DNA of 64,000 nucleotides from Roridomyces roridus (GCA_029378245.1 JARKIF010000049.1:286165-350164); one strand, 5' to 3'. Counted from the first letter of the stretch, positions 43,562 to 54,175 are shown. Notes: a model not told the origin generated them from the sequence alone. Numbers and translations: made by a program.

Positions 43562-45390
43562 ATGTCCTCGACCGACGAGAAGACACCGCCTGGCATCGAG
43601 GCACTCCCGAACGACCACAGCAGCAGCATGGCAGCTTCGGATAACCTCGATTCGGCCTGGGCCTTCCTCGATCGCCATCGAGATGAAGCCCTCAGACTCG
43701 GAGCATCGACGCAGCTGTCAGATGTCGATATCGCGGTCGTACGGCGCAAGGTAGACTGGCATATCGTTTCCCTGATGTTCTTGTGCTATACGACGCAATT
43801 CCTCGACAAGGTGGCTATCAATGTGAGTGCACACAAAACTGCGTCGTGTCTCCACCAAATAATTTATTCAGTACGGCGCCGTCATGGGACTTACCAAGGA
43901 CCTGAAATTGGTCGGGAGCGAATTCAGCAACGTCGCGACATTCTTCTTCGTCGCCTACCTCATATTCGAGATTCCCAACAGTAAGCCTTCTCCTCTCTAC
44001 ATAAACATGCTCTAAATCATCCACTCCAGCGTACTGCCTCCAAATGCTCCCCGCAGGCAAATGGCTCGGCGTCAACGTCATTCTGTGGGGCGTAGCCACC
44101 GCCAGCGGCGCCGCCGCGCACTCCTACCACACCCTCCTCGCATCCCGGATCTTCGTAGGCATATTCGAAGCCACCATCGGACCCTCTCTCCTCCTCATAA
44201 GCAGTAGGTGGTACACCAAATCCGAGCAAGCCGTCCGGTTCTCGTTTTGGTACCTCGGGCTCGGGGTCGGGCAGATTACGGGTGGGGCAATTTCGTTTGG
44301 ATTTCAGCATCTCACAGCCGGAGAGGTGACGCTTGCGGGGTGGCGGATCATGTTTGTCGTGCTGGGGTGTGCGACGGTGGTGATTGGGTTTCTGACCGTT
44401 TGGTTTTTGCCGGATACGCCAATGCAGGCGAGGTGGTTGTCTGATGTTGAAAAGGTGGTGCTACTGAGGCATGTTAGCGTCAACCAGACGGGGGTGGAGA
44501 ATCGCACCAAGTTTCGTTGGGCGGAAATCGTTGAGGCCTTGTGCGATCCGCAGATTTATCTGCTCCTTCTGTCGACGATTTGTGTGCGTTTCAATTTCAA
44601 CTCGTGATTCCAAGGCTTGTGCGCTGATTCTCCTGCAGCTCTCCGTCCCCAGCGGTGTGGTTACCACGTATTCGGCCACTCTGATCAGCCACCTGGGGTA
44701 CAACTCGAAGCAAGCCGCGTTGATGAACATGCCTAGTGGGGCCGTGTCAATATTTTCATACTACTTGTCGGCTATGGCATTCGGATGCAGTCACATCGCT
44801 GGGCGTGGACTTTGGCGTGCATAATCCCAGGGTGAGCATTGTCCATTTGTTTGGAGATTCGATCGCGACTCACTCGGCCTAGGATCATCGGCGGTGCACT
44901 GATGTCTTTCATGCCCACGAGCAACAAGGCGGGGTGTCTGGCCGGCATCTACCTCGTCAACGCCATCACCGCACCCTTGCCCATCTTTTACGCCGTGCGT
45001 ATCTTGCTCACTTCTTTGACACTGACGCCGACGCAACTCGACTAGTGGACAGCAGCAAACGTCGCAGGCTCCACAAAACGCGCCTTCGCCGCTGCACTCG
45101 TCAGCGGGTCTTTCAGTATTGGCAATATCATGGGCCCACAGACTTTCCAGCCACGCGATGCACCGGATTACCGACCGGCGAAGTTGGCTGTGATGGGGTC
45201 GTTGGCGGGAGCTGCCCTCACGACGTGTCTTTTGTTTTGTTATTATTATATCGAGAACCGCCGGAGGGACAGAAGTTCTAGTCGGAAGGAGAGCAAGGAC
45301 TCGGATTTGAGCGAGGAGGATTTGCTCAGCAGGGAGAGGTGGTTGAATATTACGGATAGGAAGAATAGCAGGTTCCGATATGTGTATTAG
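43562..45390 (+). pseudogene. MFS permease (allantoate/nicotinate type), right copy, frameshifted
   Basis: Exons 43562-43822, 43872-43980, 44030-44583 and 44639 onward join in phase. The protein has the ACS/Dal5 layout: cytosolic N-terminus, YGAVMGLTKDLKLVGSEFSN, GIFEATIGPSLLLISSRWY and a loop with PDTPMQARWLS. In exon 4 at about 44752 one base is missing compared with the left copy (VSIF followed by FILFVGYG on the left), so the frame shifts and stops at 44824. The 3' part to the last residues RFRYVY is otherwise well kept, including RPAKLAVMGSLAGAALTTC. Neither arm therefore encodes a full transporter unless this is a sequencing error. Confidence 0.75.
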
Positions 45391-45914
45391 GTATCAGCTA
45401 CAAGCCTCGCAGCTGCTTGCCCTGGTTCCTTTCTTCCTTCCAGCATGCTCGGGTTCGAATCCAGTCGGCGAACTCGTCCAGTTCCAAGATAGGCAACTCT
45501 TTTGTACCGCCGCTGCTTTTTCCGCTTGCTTATCAACCTAGGCAGCAAGGAGAAACACATTTCAAACACATTTCGTTCACGCTGGCATGTACATATAGAA
45601 TACAAGTTCCTTTGTGCAGTGCTTCGAGCAAACCTATAAGTCTTTCGTTTGCGCTGAAGTTCCTGGTTCGAGTCCAGACGGAGTTTACATGATCATTGCA
45701 GACTGGATTAATTTTGGCTCGGTGACCTCGGAAGGCCCTCGGTCATAGTGAGACAGAAAAAACTCGCAGCGCGCCGTGTTCTAAACCTGCATGGCATATT
45801 GCTGCCCGGGCTTTTGGCAGGCTTGGGTTCAGAGTGTCCATTTCTGTGCAGACTGTGTCGGTACTCCCGTTGCGTGCACGCAAATGCAGATGATCCAGTT
45901 CCTAAGAGCAACGC

Positions 45915-45965
45915 GGTCTCTCTTTCTCTGGTTCGAATCCAGACAGGGTCTTGTCGGACATTAAG
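45915..45965 (+). repeat. tRNA-like B-box repeat, right-arm copy
   Basis: Mirror of the repeat at 4840-4900: a TCTGG, TTCGAAT, CCAGA hairpin followed by CAGGGTCTTG. A second B-box-like site (GGTTCGAGTCC) lies at 45663-45673. Confidence 0.35.
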
Positions 45966-46140
45966 TCGCAGGTAGCACTTTTCCTCCGATTTTCTCGGTG
46001 GCCCCGGGTCAAACTGGGACATCTTGGGGAAATCCAAGGCTCGTGTTGCTCAGATTATCCAGCTCAATCTCAGCTGCAAGATCCGTGGATGTCAGGGCTG
46101 CAGACAAGCTGCAGAGAACACCGGTGACCGGACTCGGAAA

Positions 46141-47794
46141 ATGCCGCTCCCGCAAGAACTGGTGGATCTCGTCGTCCAGAACATCGCGGACGACAAGGAA
46201 AGCCTCAGATCCTGCTCGCTCGCTGAGCGCCCATTCGTACGGCCCACACAGGTCCATCTCTTCAAAAAGATCGAAATCCTACCCCCGACTCCAGACAAAA
46301 GCGGGCCCAATCCGTGCCAAAAGTTCCAGAAAACAATCGCCTCGTCACCTCACTTGGCGACCCTCGTACACGAGCTGCGGATTGTGCTGGTGGGCTCCGA
46401 GACGTCATTCGCCATTGACGCAGAGGGCTCCTACACTTCCGAGCGCCGTCCTACCTGGGTCATGTCCGGCAGGACGCTTGCACTCGTTCTCCCTGCCCTC
46501 ATCCGGCTCAAACGCATATCGATTGTCGAAGAATCGCCGTTGAGCTGGAACGCAGTCGGGCAATTCACAATGAATTGGGACAAGTTCGGCCGCTCGCTCA
46601 AATCTGCCCTGACCGTCATACTCTCCTCGCCGCATCTAGAGTCGGTGCATATCCGGGGGCTTTTGATACATTCGCCCAAGGAGTTGTTGTCGCTCTTCAG
46701 CGAAGCGACCTCCTTGAAATCATTGACGCTTGGACGCGTCTTCTTTGCACAAGAGGGGAGCAAGCACGAGCCTTGGCCCGAGTCCAAGCCATGGCGGCCA
46801 CGGCTTGAATCGCTCAGCATGTCATCAATCTGCGGACAGCCGTTCTGCCTCTACCTGGTGAATCCTGCGATCAACTTGTCTCGCGTTACCTCGCTCACAT
46901 CGTGGCTGGGGGTCGACAACCAGTGGAGGCGTGCGGTTTGCCAGCCGCCGATGTCCGATAACATCCGAGATCTTGGGATGTTTTCTCCAAGCGGCGAGAT
47001 TGCGACTAGGGATCGGCACCGTACCGTATACGGTACGACCGTACTTTTACGGCGGAGTACGGCGCTTTCCGGACCGTAACCGTACCGTATTGGGGAGCTC
47101 GAGGAGGCAGTACGGGTACGGCCATACCGTACTCGGCCCGGTAGCCGAGACGCCGGCAGCGCTCGTGGCGACCCAAAACAGCGCGGGGGGCGCAAAAGGC
47201 CTACCGGCATGTTTCAGGATGTCACCGGTCAACATTCCACGCGGTTTAGACGGTAACGGAGAGCTGCCGATCCTCGGCATGCCAGTACGGCTCAGTACGG
47301 GTACGGTACGGCGACTCACCGTACCGTACTTCTTGCCTCGAGAGCCAGTACGGGTACGGCCGTACCGGACCGTACCGTACCGTACTGCCGTATGTACGGC
47401 ACGGTGCCCATCCCTAATTGCGACTCCACTGCTGACACAAAACCTTCGCTCACTCCGCATCTTCACGCTGGTTTTGAACTCGGCGATGATGACCGTGTTT
47501 AAAGGGTTTCCACAGGACTCTCGACTCGAGACGATGGCCTTTGACACGGTGTCGGCGGTGCCAGACGCTGCTCAGGAGGCATTGCTCAACCATACCATCG
47601 ACACGGCCATCCCGCGGTTGAAATCCTTGAAGACGGTGGAAATCAGGCTTATTCCAGCCGGTAACAGGTCGTTCTCGGAATATGAGGCGACGACCCGGTC
47701 GTATTTGACGGCTCTGGATGAGCGTGGGTTGCTGCGTTTGACACAGTGGCGACGTTTGTACACTTTTGTTTCTTGCTGTGGAAAATATGGCTGA
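46141..47794 (+). pseudogene. F-box protein A, right copy, split by a MITE
   Basis: Mirror copy of 3393-4628. It starts at ATG 46141 (MPLPQELVDLVVQNIADD) and would end at TGA 47792-47794. Coding is interrupted after FSPSGEIAT by a 410-bp hAT-type element at 47007-47416; the frame resumes after it with TPLLTQNLRSLRIF. Removing the element and one copy of the 8-bp duplication restores alignment with the left gene. The rest of the frame is open, so the insertion is the main or only lesion. Confidence 0.88.
47007..47416. mobile_element. hAT-type miniature transposon, 410 bp, in F-box A
   Basis: Ends are TAGGGATCGGCACCGTACCG and the complement of TAGGGATGGGCACCGTGCCG. An exact 8-bp target duplication ATTGCGAC flanks it (46999-47006 and 47417-47424). 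The interior is packed with GTACGG/CCGTAC palindromes and has no coding capacity. The left F-box A gene has no insertion at the matching place (about 3770). The internal motif set differs from that of the 631-bp element, so these are two families. Confidence 0.93.
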
Positions 47795-48224
47795 TTTATC
47801 ACCAAAGGTGCGGCGTTGGCTGATTGGGAGTAGGGACGGAAGTGCGCTGCAGTCTGGAGTGGTATTATTTCTGTACGGCTGCCGCAGTTTCTCCTACTAA
47901 ATCTGTTATTCTCGCCGCCACTCTTATTTGATCCCACAAAATATTCTCGTGGGTGTGTTGCGTACTTGGGCCTGCTAGGGTCGTGCTTCACTCGCCGGAA
48001 TTTACAGGTGTCGCGTGAGTCTGTTCGGAATCCACTGTGCTGTCACTTTGTCCTAATCATTATGTTTCTTGGATTTCCTTTGTCCAGAATCAATTCAACC
48101 GATAATTCAACTCAGACTTGAAAGCCACCACGGCACGAAAGGTGGGTCGTCGATCGGCCTCCGAAACACAGGCATCGCGAGCGTTGTGGATTGAGGGAGC
48201 TCACATAGATTCTTCGCCGTTATT

Positions 48225-48332
48225 GGCACTGTGGCGGAGTGGTTAACGCGACAGCTTCGAATCATAGAGAAGCTTTATCCTACATCCATCTGTTCCACTC
48301 GTTGGGCGCATGTTCGAATCATGCCAGTGTCG
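48225..48332 (+). tRNA. tRNA-Ser (CGA) with intron, right copy
   Basis: Same layout as 2853-2958: acceptor GGCACTG with CAGTGTC, A-box TGGCGGAGTGG, T-arm GCATG, TTCGAAT, CATGC. The anticodon loop reads TTCGAA, again giving CGA, followed by an intron. The 3' side of the anticodon stem is the presumed original TCTGT, but the 5' side is ACAGC instead of ACAGA, so there is one mismatch at the base next to the loop. The left copy has its mismatch on the other strand. Confidence 0.75.
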
Positions 48333-49040
48333 TTGCCTTCCTTTTGGTTCTGTTTTTTTGGTTCCTCGGACTTAGTTCATCATCCCAATTTAATTTACCT
48401 CGCTCCGAAAAACGAATGGCCATCTCTCGTTTGATTTATCACTTGCACAACCTTGTCGCCTCCTTCCATATTCCCTTGGGCCACTGGCCTCAAGAGGGCA
48501 GTGAGATTTGAGTGAGATTCAGAGGGATCAAGCGAGTGCACGTGATGTACTTTTACATATAGGCCAAAGGCTGGTCAACGGAATCAAACTAGGCAATCGG
48601 TAGTGGAAGTTTGGGGAAGGCAACATTCATGGACAGCGAATTGTGTCGCGTCAAGAGCCAGGTATCCCGATTTTTTTTCATCGGCGCTCAGTTAAGGCTC
48701 AGCGCTTACGCGTTCGTTTTCGGTTGGAGCGGGCGTCTATTAAGATTGAAATCGCCTATTTGGCGGACAGGTGAAATGCGATAACATTGGCAGATGGACG
48801 TTGACGTGATCCTATCGGATTTAATATCACGGCCACCTCGTTCCTTTGCAGGGTTGAACCGTTCTGGCGGATTGGTACCTGAAAGCAATACAACCCCGCA
48901 TCGTTGGATCCGGAATGTCCTCAACTGCCGTCATTTTTCGAGTGGGCTTTTGACAGCGACTCGACTCTTGATGAGTACGACTAGTTTGTGTCCATCAACG
49001 CTCGAGGCCTGTTAAATTAATCAACCGACTGCACCCTCCT

Positions 49041-49144
49041 AGGGGTTCATAGCCTCTGAAACGTCGGCAACCATGCCTCCGGGAGCCCCTCGAAGTCCAC
49101 CCGATTCACGTTCATCCATACCTTGAATTGCTAAACGCAATCGG
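49041..49144 (+). repeat. 104-bp direct repeat, unit 1
   Basis: Shares most of its sequence with 49214-49317, including the core CCTCTGAAACGTCGGCAACC and the end ACGCAATCGGA. The period is about 173 bp. Confidence 0.7.
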
Positions 49145-49213
49145 ACACTCATAGTCCGGGTCGCGGGTTCGGGTTACCCGGGTACGGGCTCGGATCACAG
49201 CCTACACACCTAC

Positions 49214-49317
49214 GAGGGTTCCTAGCCTCTGAAACGTCGGCAACCATGCCTCCGGGAGCCCTCCAAGTCTAGTCGGTTCATGTTCATCCATCCTTGAATT
49301 GCTCAAACGCAATCGGA
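49214..49317 (+). repeat. 104-bp direct repeat, unit 2
   Basis: Second copy of 49041-49144 with a few substitutions and 1-bp indels. Origin unknown. Confidence 0.7.
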
Positions 49318-49557
49318 TTCGGAGGCCGAATGTACTCCAAAGACAAAGGTGCCTCAAGGTGCCTTGAAGGTGCAGTGCAGATGATTATCAGCGGCAGGGT
49401 TGAAAAAAATTGCCAAGAAACAGACGCCCTGCCTCGCTTACTTTATTATGTGCCAAGTTAATTTTGTGGCGCGCCAATTGAATGAATAAAAGACTCGACT
49501 GTCAGGACGACTGTCCTCCCCCTCCCTCCCCTCACTCAGCCCCGTCAAGTCAACGCC

Positions 49558-50443
49558 ATGGCGCTCATCTCTATCATCCGCTTCGTTGCCCTATGTGAGG
49601 CTTTCGTCTTCCCCGCTGTTCTCCATGTTGAATCCGTCTAGGCGTCGTATCGCTCTTCGCCCTGATCGAGCTCGCCGTCGGCGCCGCAGCGCTGAGCACG
49701 CCGATAAATTGGCTCACGGAGTACAAGTCTGCGGCGGGACTCGCTGTTGCCATAGGTGTCTTGACGGTGCTGTCTGTCCCTGCAATGTACGTCCTGCTAT
49801 CACCGCTCCCACGCGCAACGTTCATTCAACCTGTATGTCAGGGTAGTGCTGGAATACCTCCGTCCCGGCGCGTTCTTCACGTCTTCGATCCTCGTTGAGC
49901 TTTCTTGGCTTTGTGCGTTTGGCTACGCCATTTACTCGCGGGTCCATACTGATTTGAGAGTTCCACTAGCGATCCTATGGGTCCTTTGGCTTGCTGTTGG
50001 AGGACAGGCTGTCACGGCTGCTAATAAAGTATTCGTCCCCGGGTGTGGGTACATCGACAACACCATCGACGCCAACTGCCGAGAAATCTCCGCCATCGAG
50101 GCGTTTGGGTTTATCAACTGGATTATCCGTGCGTTGCATCGCTCTCTTTTCAAGTTGCATACCTCACCTCCGATGTACTCCAGTCCTAGCCTACACCGTC
50201 CTTATCCTCATCCTCTCCGTCGTCGCGCTGAACCGCGGACACCAGGGCGTATGGAACTCGTCCGTGGCTGAGGCGCCGTTCTTCTCTCCAGGCGCTGCCT
50301 CAACGGCGGGTGGGTACGCAGGCAAGGCCGAGATGGGTGGAATGCAGACCGAGGCGTATGGAGGCGCGCATACCGTTGGCGCGGGTGGGTACGATGCCGG
50401 GGCTGAGCCGGCGTCGGTTCAGGCTGGGACCGTGCATCGGTGA
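49558..50443 (+). CDS. MARVEL-like four-helix membrane protein
   Basis: Four exons, 49558-49594, 49642-49786, 49842-50128 and 50184-50443, give 242 aa with consistent phases. Four hydrophobic segments lie at about residues 5-30, 45-65, 75-105 and 155-180. A cysteine-containing loop (VPGCGYIDNTIDANCREI) lies between helices 3 and 4, as in fungal MARVEL-domain proteins. The C-terminal tail is rich in Gly, Ala and Tyr. Such proteins sit in the plasma or vesicle membranes; no specific role can be given. It has no copy elsewhere in the window. Confidence 0.7.
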
Positions 50444-50561
50444 TCCAGGCCTTGCCGGCAAAATTGACATTATGATTGATTGACGTTTTGAACTGTTCAC
50501 GCACATTTAATGAAATGCATGTGGTGTGTGCCCTGGATTAGCACCATAAAGTGCTAGTCTC

Positions 50562-50961
50562 TAGACCGGAGCCGGTCTGTCTATGGAAAGTGTCGATAGA
50601 CGACAGTATCACTTTCGATAAGACAGGCTGGATTCGAGCCTAGCTAGTCTCCGAGAAGAGCGACCGTCCATGAAGGCCCCAGGACCAGACTTGAGACGCG
50701 CACACGGTGGACTCCGAAGAGACAAGACGATTGGAGTTGGAGTTCCTCGACTGGGGACGAGCGTCAGAAGAGGATGTGGGTATTGCGAAAGCGTGGAGAA
50801 ACCTACGCGTGATCAGCGAGTTCCTTGTCCCAAGCTTCAAGGGTATAGCTTAACCTTCAGAAGCAATGTTCGATTAGTCGGGGCGTGAGCTCGGGACAGT
50901 GACCGGCTTCTCGGACTGGCGGCGTTCTCCGATGAATAGACCGGAACCGGTCTGCCTATGA
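50562..50961. repeat. Pair of palindromic 25-bp direct repeats
   Basis: TAGACCGGAGCCGGTCTG at 50562 and TAGACCGGAACCGGTCTG at 50937 are near-palindromes followed by CTATGGAAA or CTATGAAAA. They lie 375 bp apart in the same direction and might mark an element of about 400 bp, but no target duplication was found. Confidence 0.4.
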
Positions 50962-51497
50962 AAAACTGACGATGAAAAATTGACGATGGACACTTCAGAC
51001 TTCAGGCAGGCTTATCCGATGAAGTGCAACTCGAAGCGACTGGGAAATTTGCACGACCCACTGAGCCGATGCGTGTCTTCCGGCATGGAGCGCCAGTGGC
51101 ACCACCAACTGGGCATCTCAATAATCTGCCAACGAGGACGCGGAGCGAATAAGTAGAAGACGAACGTCCATTATGTATCTCTTCTCTTTCTTGGCGCATC
51201 GAGGACAGATGTTGGAACACGTGCTCCGTTCCGCACCTTGCATAACCCGCGTCTTCGGCTGGGTGGACATGGCGGTGGAAGCCAAGAGTGTTAGTGATCA
51301 GACGATTATGTAATTAACCCTTTTGATGCCGGGCCATCTGGTTCGCCAACCTCCCGAGTGATCAGTGTGTTCAACCCAAGTTCAACCGACAACGTTGAGC
51401 TGCAGGAACCGTGACTCATCGTATTCTCGGTACATTGCGTCACCGCGGACGCCACGCTGCTGCACCCCAAACGGATTAACCGAAAAAAAAGAAACGG

Positions 51498-51527
51498 ACA
51501 AGACGTGCCTTCGCTTCGCTCCGGCAG
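51498..51527 (-). repeat. 30-bp dispersed repeat, copy 2
   Basis: Exact reverse complement of 895-924. Flanking similarity is limited to a few bases. Confidence 0.6.
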
Positions 51528-53513
51528 CATTCCATTAACACCGGGATTTGCTCTAAACTCCACACGACTTTTGAGCGGCCAGCACTTCGATTTCCGCTTT
51601 GGATGAGAAGGAATAGACATTTTGGCCAAGAACATCAACAACAGCCAATTCAAAGCCACGTATAACTACATGGGACATCCAGATTCCACCCTTCCCCGGA
51701 TTGAACATCTACGCTGAAATTCTTCTCCTGTTGCAAAGTTTTCAGAAAGGGAAAATGCAACTGAGCAAAAACACATGAACGTACATCCACGTTTGACCCA
51801 CCGCGTGGATCCCGCACGCAGTGGCGCTCTGCGCGTTACCTTGCATATCCTGTCGCACTCGCACTGTGCCGTGGTTCTCGGGCACCACAATGGGAGTCGT
51901 TTGGTGAACGGTCAGTCGTCGAGAGTGGGAATCAGAGCAACCCAGGAGTTGTATGTAGTAGGAGGTCCAAGGGGGAACACACCGTGCGATTCGTGGTAGT
52001 ACGTTGCTGAAGCGACAACAGGCGTCGGGGAGAGGCAACGAAGCTCGCGGCTTCGAGGTCGATGAGGTAAATTACGACGCGTGGCTTGAGAGGAGATGGC
52101 CAGTTGGTGAGTACACCGGAGACCAGGTCCGGGGTCAAAGAGGCTAAGTGACCATCTCGAGTCAGAGCGTGTGGCGTGGCGCACGACGCCCTGAGGTTTG
52201 AAAGCGACACGTCCACTCGAGCCGGGTCAGTCTAGAGTCAAAGCGGTGAGACTCTGAGAGAGCCACGCACGATCGTACCCCGTGTTCCCCGTGTCCCATC
52301 GAGTCTGCCGACACGTCGAGTGTTGTAGAAATGCGAAACTGCGCGGTTGATATCACAATTCACGAACAAACTCCGCCAGGGCGGCGTGGGAGGCAGGTTG
52401 AAGCAAAATGAGCACGCCGCCAATCATGCGCGGAGGGGCCGTTGGGGATGCGACGCCGAAAGCAGTATTTGGTGACCGGGGTCAATGTTCCACTTGAGCC
52501 AGGCCGGTGTGATTACCGAGGGACGCAGCTCAGTGACAGTCAGAAAGTGGGGATGCGGTGGCGGGATGAAAAGGAAGGAGGCGGCTTGAGGAGCTTGAGA
52601 CAACACTTGAAGAGTATCCCAAGATATCCCAGAGTGCGGCACAATTGATGAATAATCCGGACTTTGAGCCCCAATGACGAAGAATAAATATTAAATAGCA
52701 AAGATGCAGTAGGAGGAGGGCTCAGGGAAGCGGGGGTGAGCAAGCCGACAGCCAGGGGTTCTCTATATATGCATGCCATGCCGGTGACGCGTCATCTTGC
52801 CGTCAATGGTCGCTCCACTGCTGTTCCGTGCGATAAGCTGCGATCTGCCAAGAAAGCTGTGGAAGGCTGTGGGCTTGGTGACAACGGTCGATGGGAATGA
52901 AAAGAAGCAACTCCAAAGCTGTAAGAAAGCTGTAGACACGCCCTTCCGAGAGCCAGATGAGCATAAAGAGAAAGCACATTTGGGGATAGAAGCAAGTGAA
53001 CTGACAGTTGTACAAACAAAAAGGAGCCATAATCTTAAAGAACGGATAATCAGCCGAGAAAAAGAAACGGATCAACCCGAGAAAAATGATACACCGGGGA
53101 ATCGTGATCGCCCAATATATGGCCTGGCTAGAATTGAACGAGGTTCCACCGTGACCCTGAAGCTGAAGTGGCAGTAAACAGAAGTGTAGAAAGCACACAG
53201 GAAATTCTGCTTGTCTAGGCTCAACTCACCACGAAAAAAGAACCGAACCGTGGGAAAACAGAGATGATATTCAACCCAGTCAACATCCTGCCCGCACAAG
53301 GGACTTGACAAGTCCAACCCCAGAGCTCAGCTCCTCAAAGTACCCTTGTTGATCCCGCACGGGGAGCTCAGACCGTCTCTGGAGAAAAGAATCCATCTCA
53401 CCGTCCCGTTCTACAGCTTCACCTGCCAAATCAGGAAACACTCTCACTTCAAGGCCTTGTTTGCCCGCAGCCCCTCTGAAAGGACGATGATTTTGTTCCG
53501 GCGGGGAAGCGGT

Positions 53514-53519
53514 TATAAA
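53514..53519 (+). promoter_or_regulatory. TATA box of the cysteine-rich gene
   Basis: TATAAA lies 37 bp before the ATG at 53557. The short distance suggests a short 5' leader. It supports the small gene being real. Confidence 0.5.
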
Positions 53520-53556
53520 CCCGCATCGACTGTGTTCTCTGCGTCCACGATCCACG

Positions 53557-53928
53557 ATGGACTGCGACCCGGCCTGCATCGAGTGTCTGTGCATCTGCTG
53601 CGACCCCAATTGCTGCAACTGTGACTGCGACCCGAGCTGTTGCGATCCCGATTGCTTGGGGTGTTGTTGCGACCCGAACTGCTGGAATGGATGCGCCGTT
53701 GGTACGTACCCACTCCCAGCGATGCTCAATCCTCAAATGCACACACAGGCAATTGGGGCTTATTCTGTACGTCCCTTCTGCGATGCTCGTCACCGTCACG
53801 CACTGACTTGACCCTCCACTGCAGCATGTTTCGGATTTGGCACTCCTGTCGACATGGGACTCCAAAATTCGGTGGCCCCGGCAATCGCACAGCAGCCCGG
53901 AGCCACGGCAGGAATGGTTTCTTCGTGA
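53557..53928 (+). CDS. Small cysteine-rich CDPxC-repeat protein
   Basis: A three-exon model fits: 53557-53701, an 18-nt microexon 53749-53766 and 53825-53928, giving 88 aa. All introns begin GTACGT and end CAG. Residues 1-47 contain 18 cysteines arranged in CDPxC or CNCDCDP units, for example CICCDPNCCNCDCDPSC. The rest (LFSCFGFGTPVDMGLQNSVA and on) has one more Cys and is Gly/Ala/Gln-rich. No signal peptide is visible. The cysteine density suggests a metallothionein-like metal-binding protein or a membrane-associated Cys-rich module; I know no family with this exact CDPxC pattern. It neighbours a copper-dependent laccase (tail-to-tail, 247 bp), which makes metal handling attractive but unproven. 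Confidence 0.65.
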
Positions 53929-54175
53929 ATAGTTGGATTGATGGGGGGAGGGGGTAGCACGAACAGAGGGACGGATGTTGCATTTGCGAACATGGACCTG
54001 TACATTCAGAATAATTGAATTACACTGCTAATACACCACAATACCCAACCAGTCTTTACATTATGTGAAACCAAGATACGGTGAAGAGCGAAATGAAGTG
54101 AAGATACGTGTTTAGTTTCTATCCAGCAAAGGCCAGATGGTATTGAATTAGAGCTTGTTCCAGATACGCAACAGC

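Larger units (their letters stand above)
28508..48332. repeat. Right arm of giant inverted duplication
   Basis: This 19.8-kb arm is the mirror of 2853-21366. It is longer because of arm-specific insertions: a 965-bp element, a segment of about 1.1 kb that includes a 631-bp hAT-type element, and a 410-bp hAT-type element. It is shorter in the TPR array (nine units against thirteen). Homology ends shortly after the tRNA-Ser at 48332. Confidence 0.9.
48333..49557. other. Intergenic with a direct-repeat pair
   Basis: No protein gene is recognised. It contains the direct repeats at 49041-49144 and 49214-49317 and a GC-rich palindromic stretch near 49158-49192. Confidence 0.45.
50444..53556. other. 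Long intergenic stretch, no confident gene
   Basis: About 3.1 kb without a convincing coding region; all open frames are short and lack family features. It contains the palindromic repeat pair at 50562-50586 and 50937-50961, a B-box-like site at about 50626-50645 and the 30-bp repeat at 51498-51527. Confidence 0.45.

Noticed and set aside
46024..46140. 5' extension of right F-box A upstream of ATG 46141
   Set aside because: The extended frame adds residues absent from the left copy's start at 4628 and shows no F-box features; the ATG before LPQELVDLV is the natural start.
49041..49317. CRISPR-like array
   Set aside because: Only two long repeats, eukaryotic context and no cas genes.
52797..53177. 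Open frame of 126 codons before the cysteine-rich gene
   Set aside because: Lysine/glutamate-rich low-information sequence with no domain and no conserved start; not supported.
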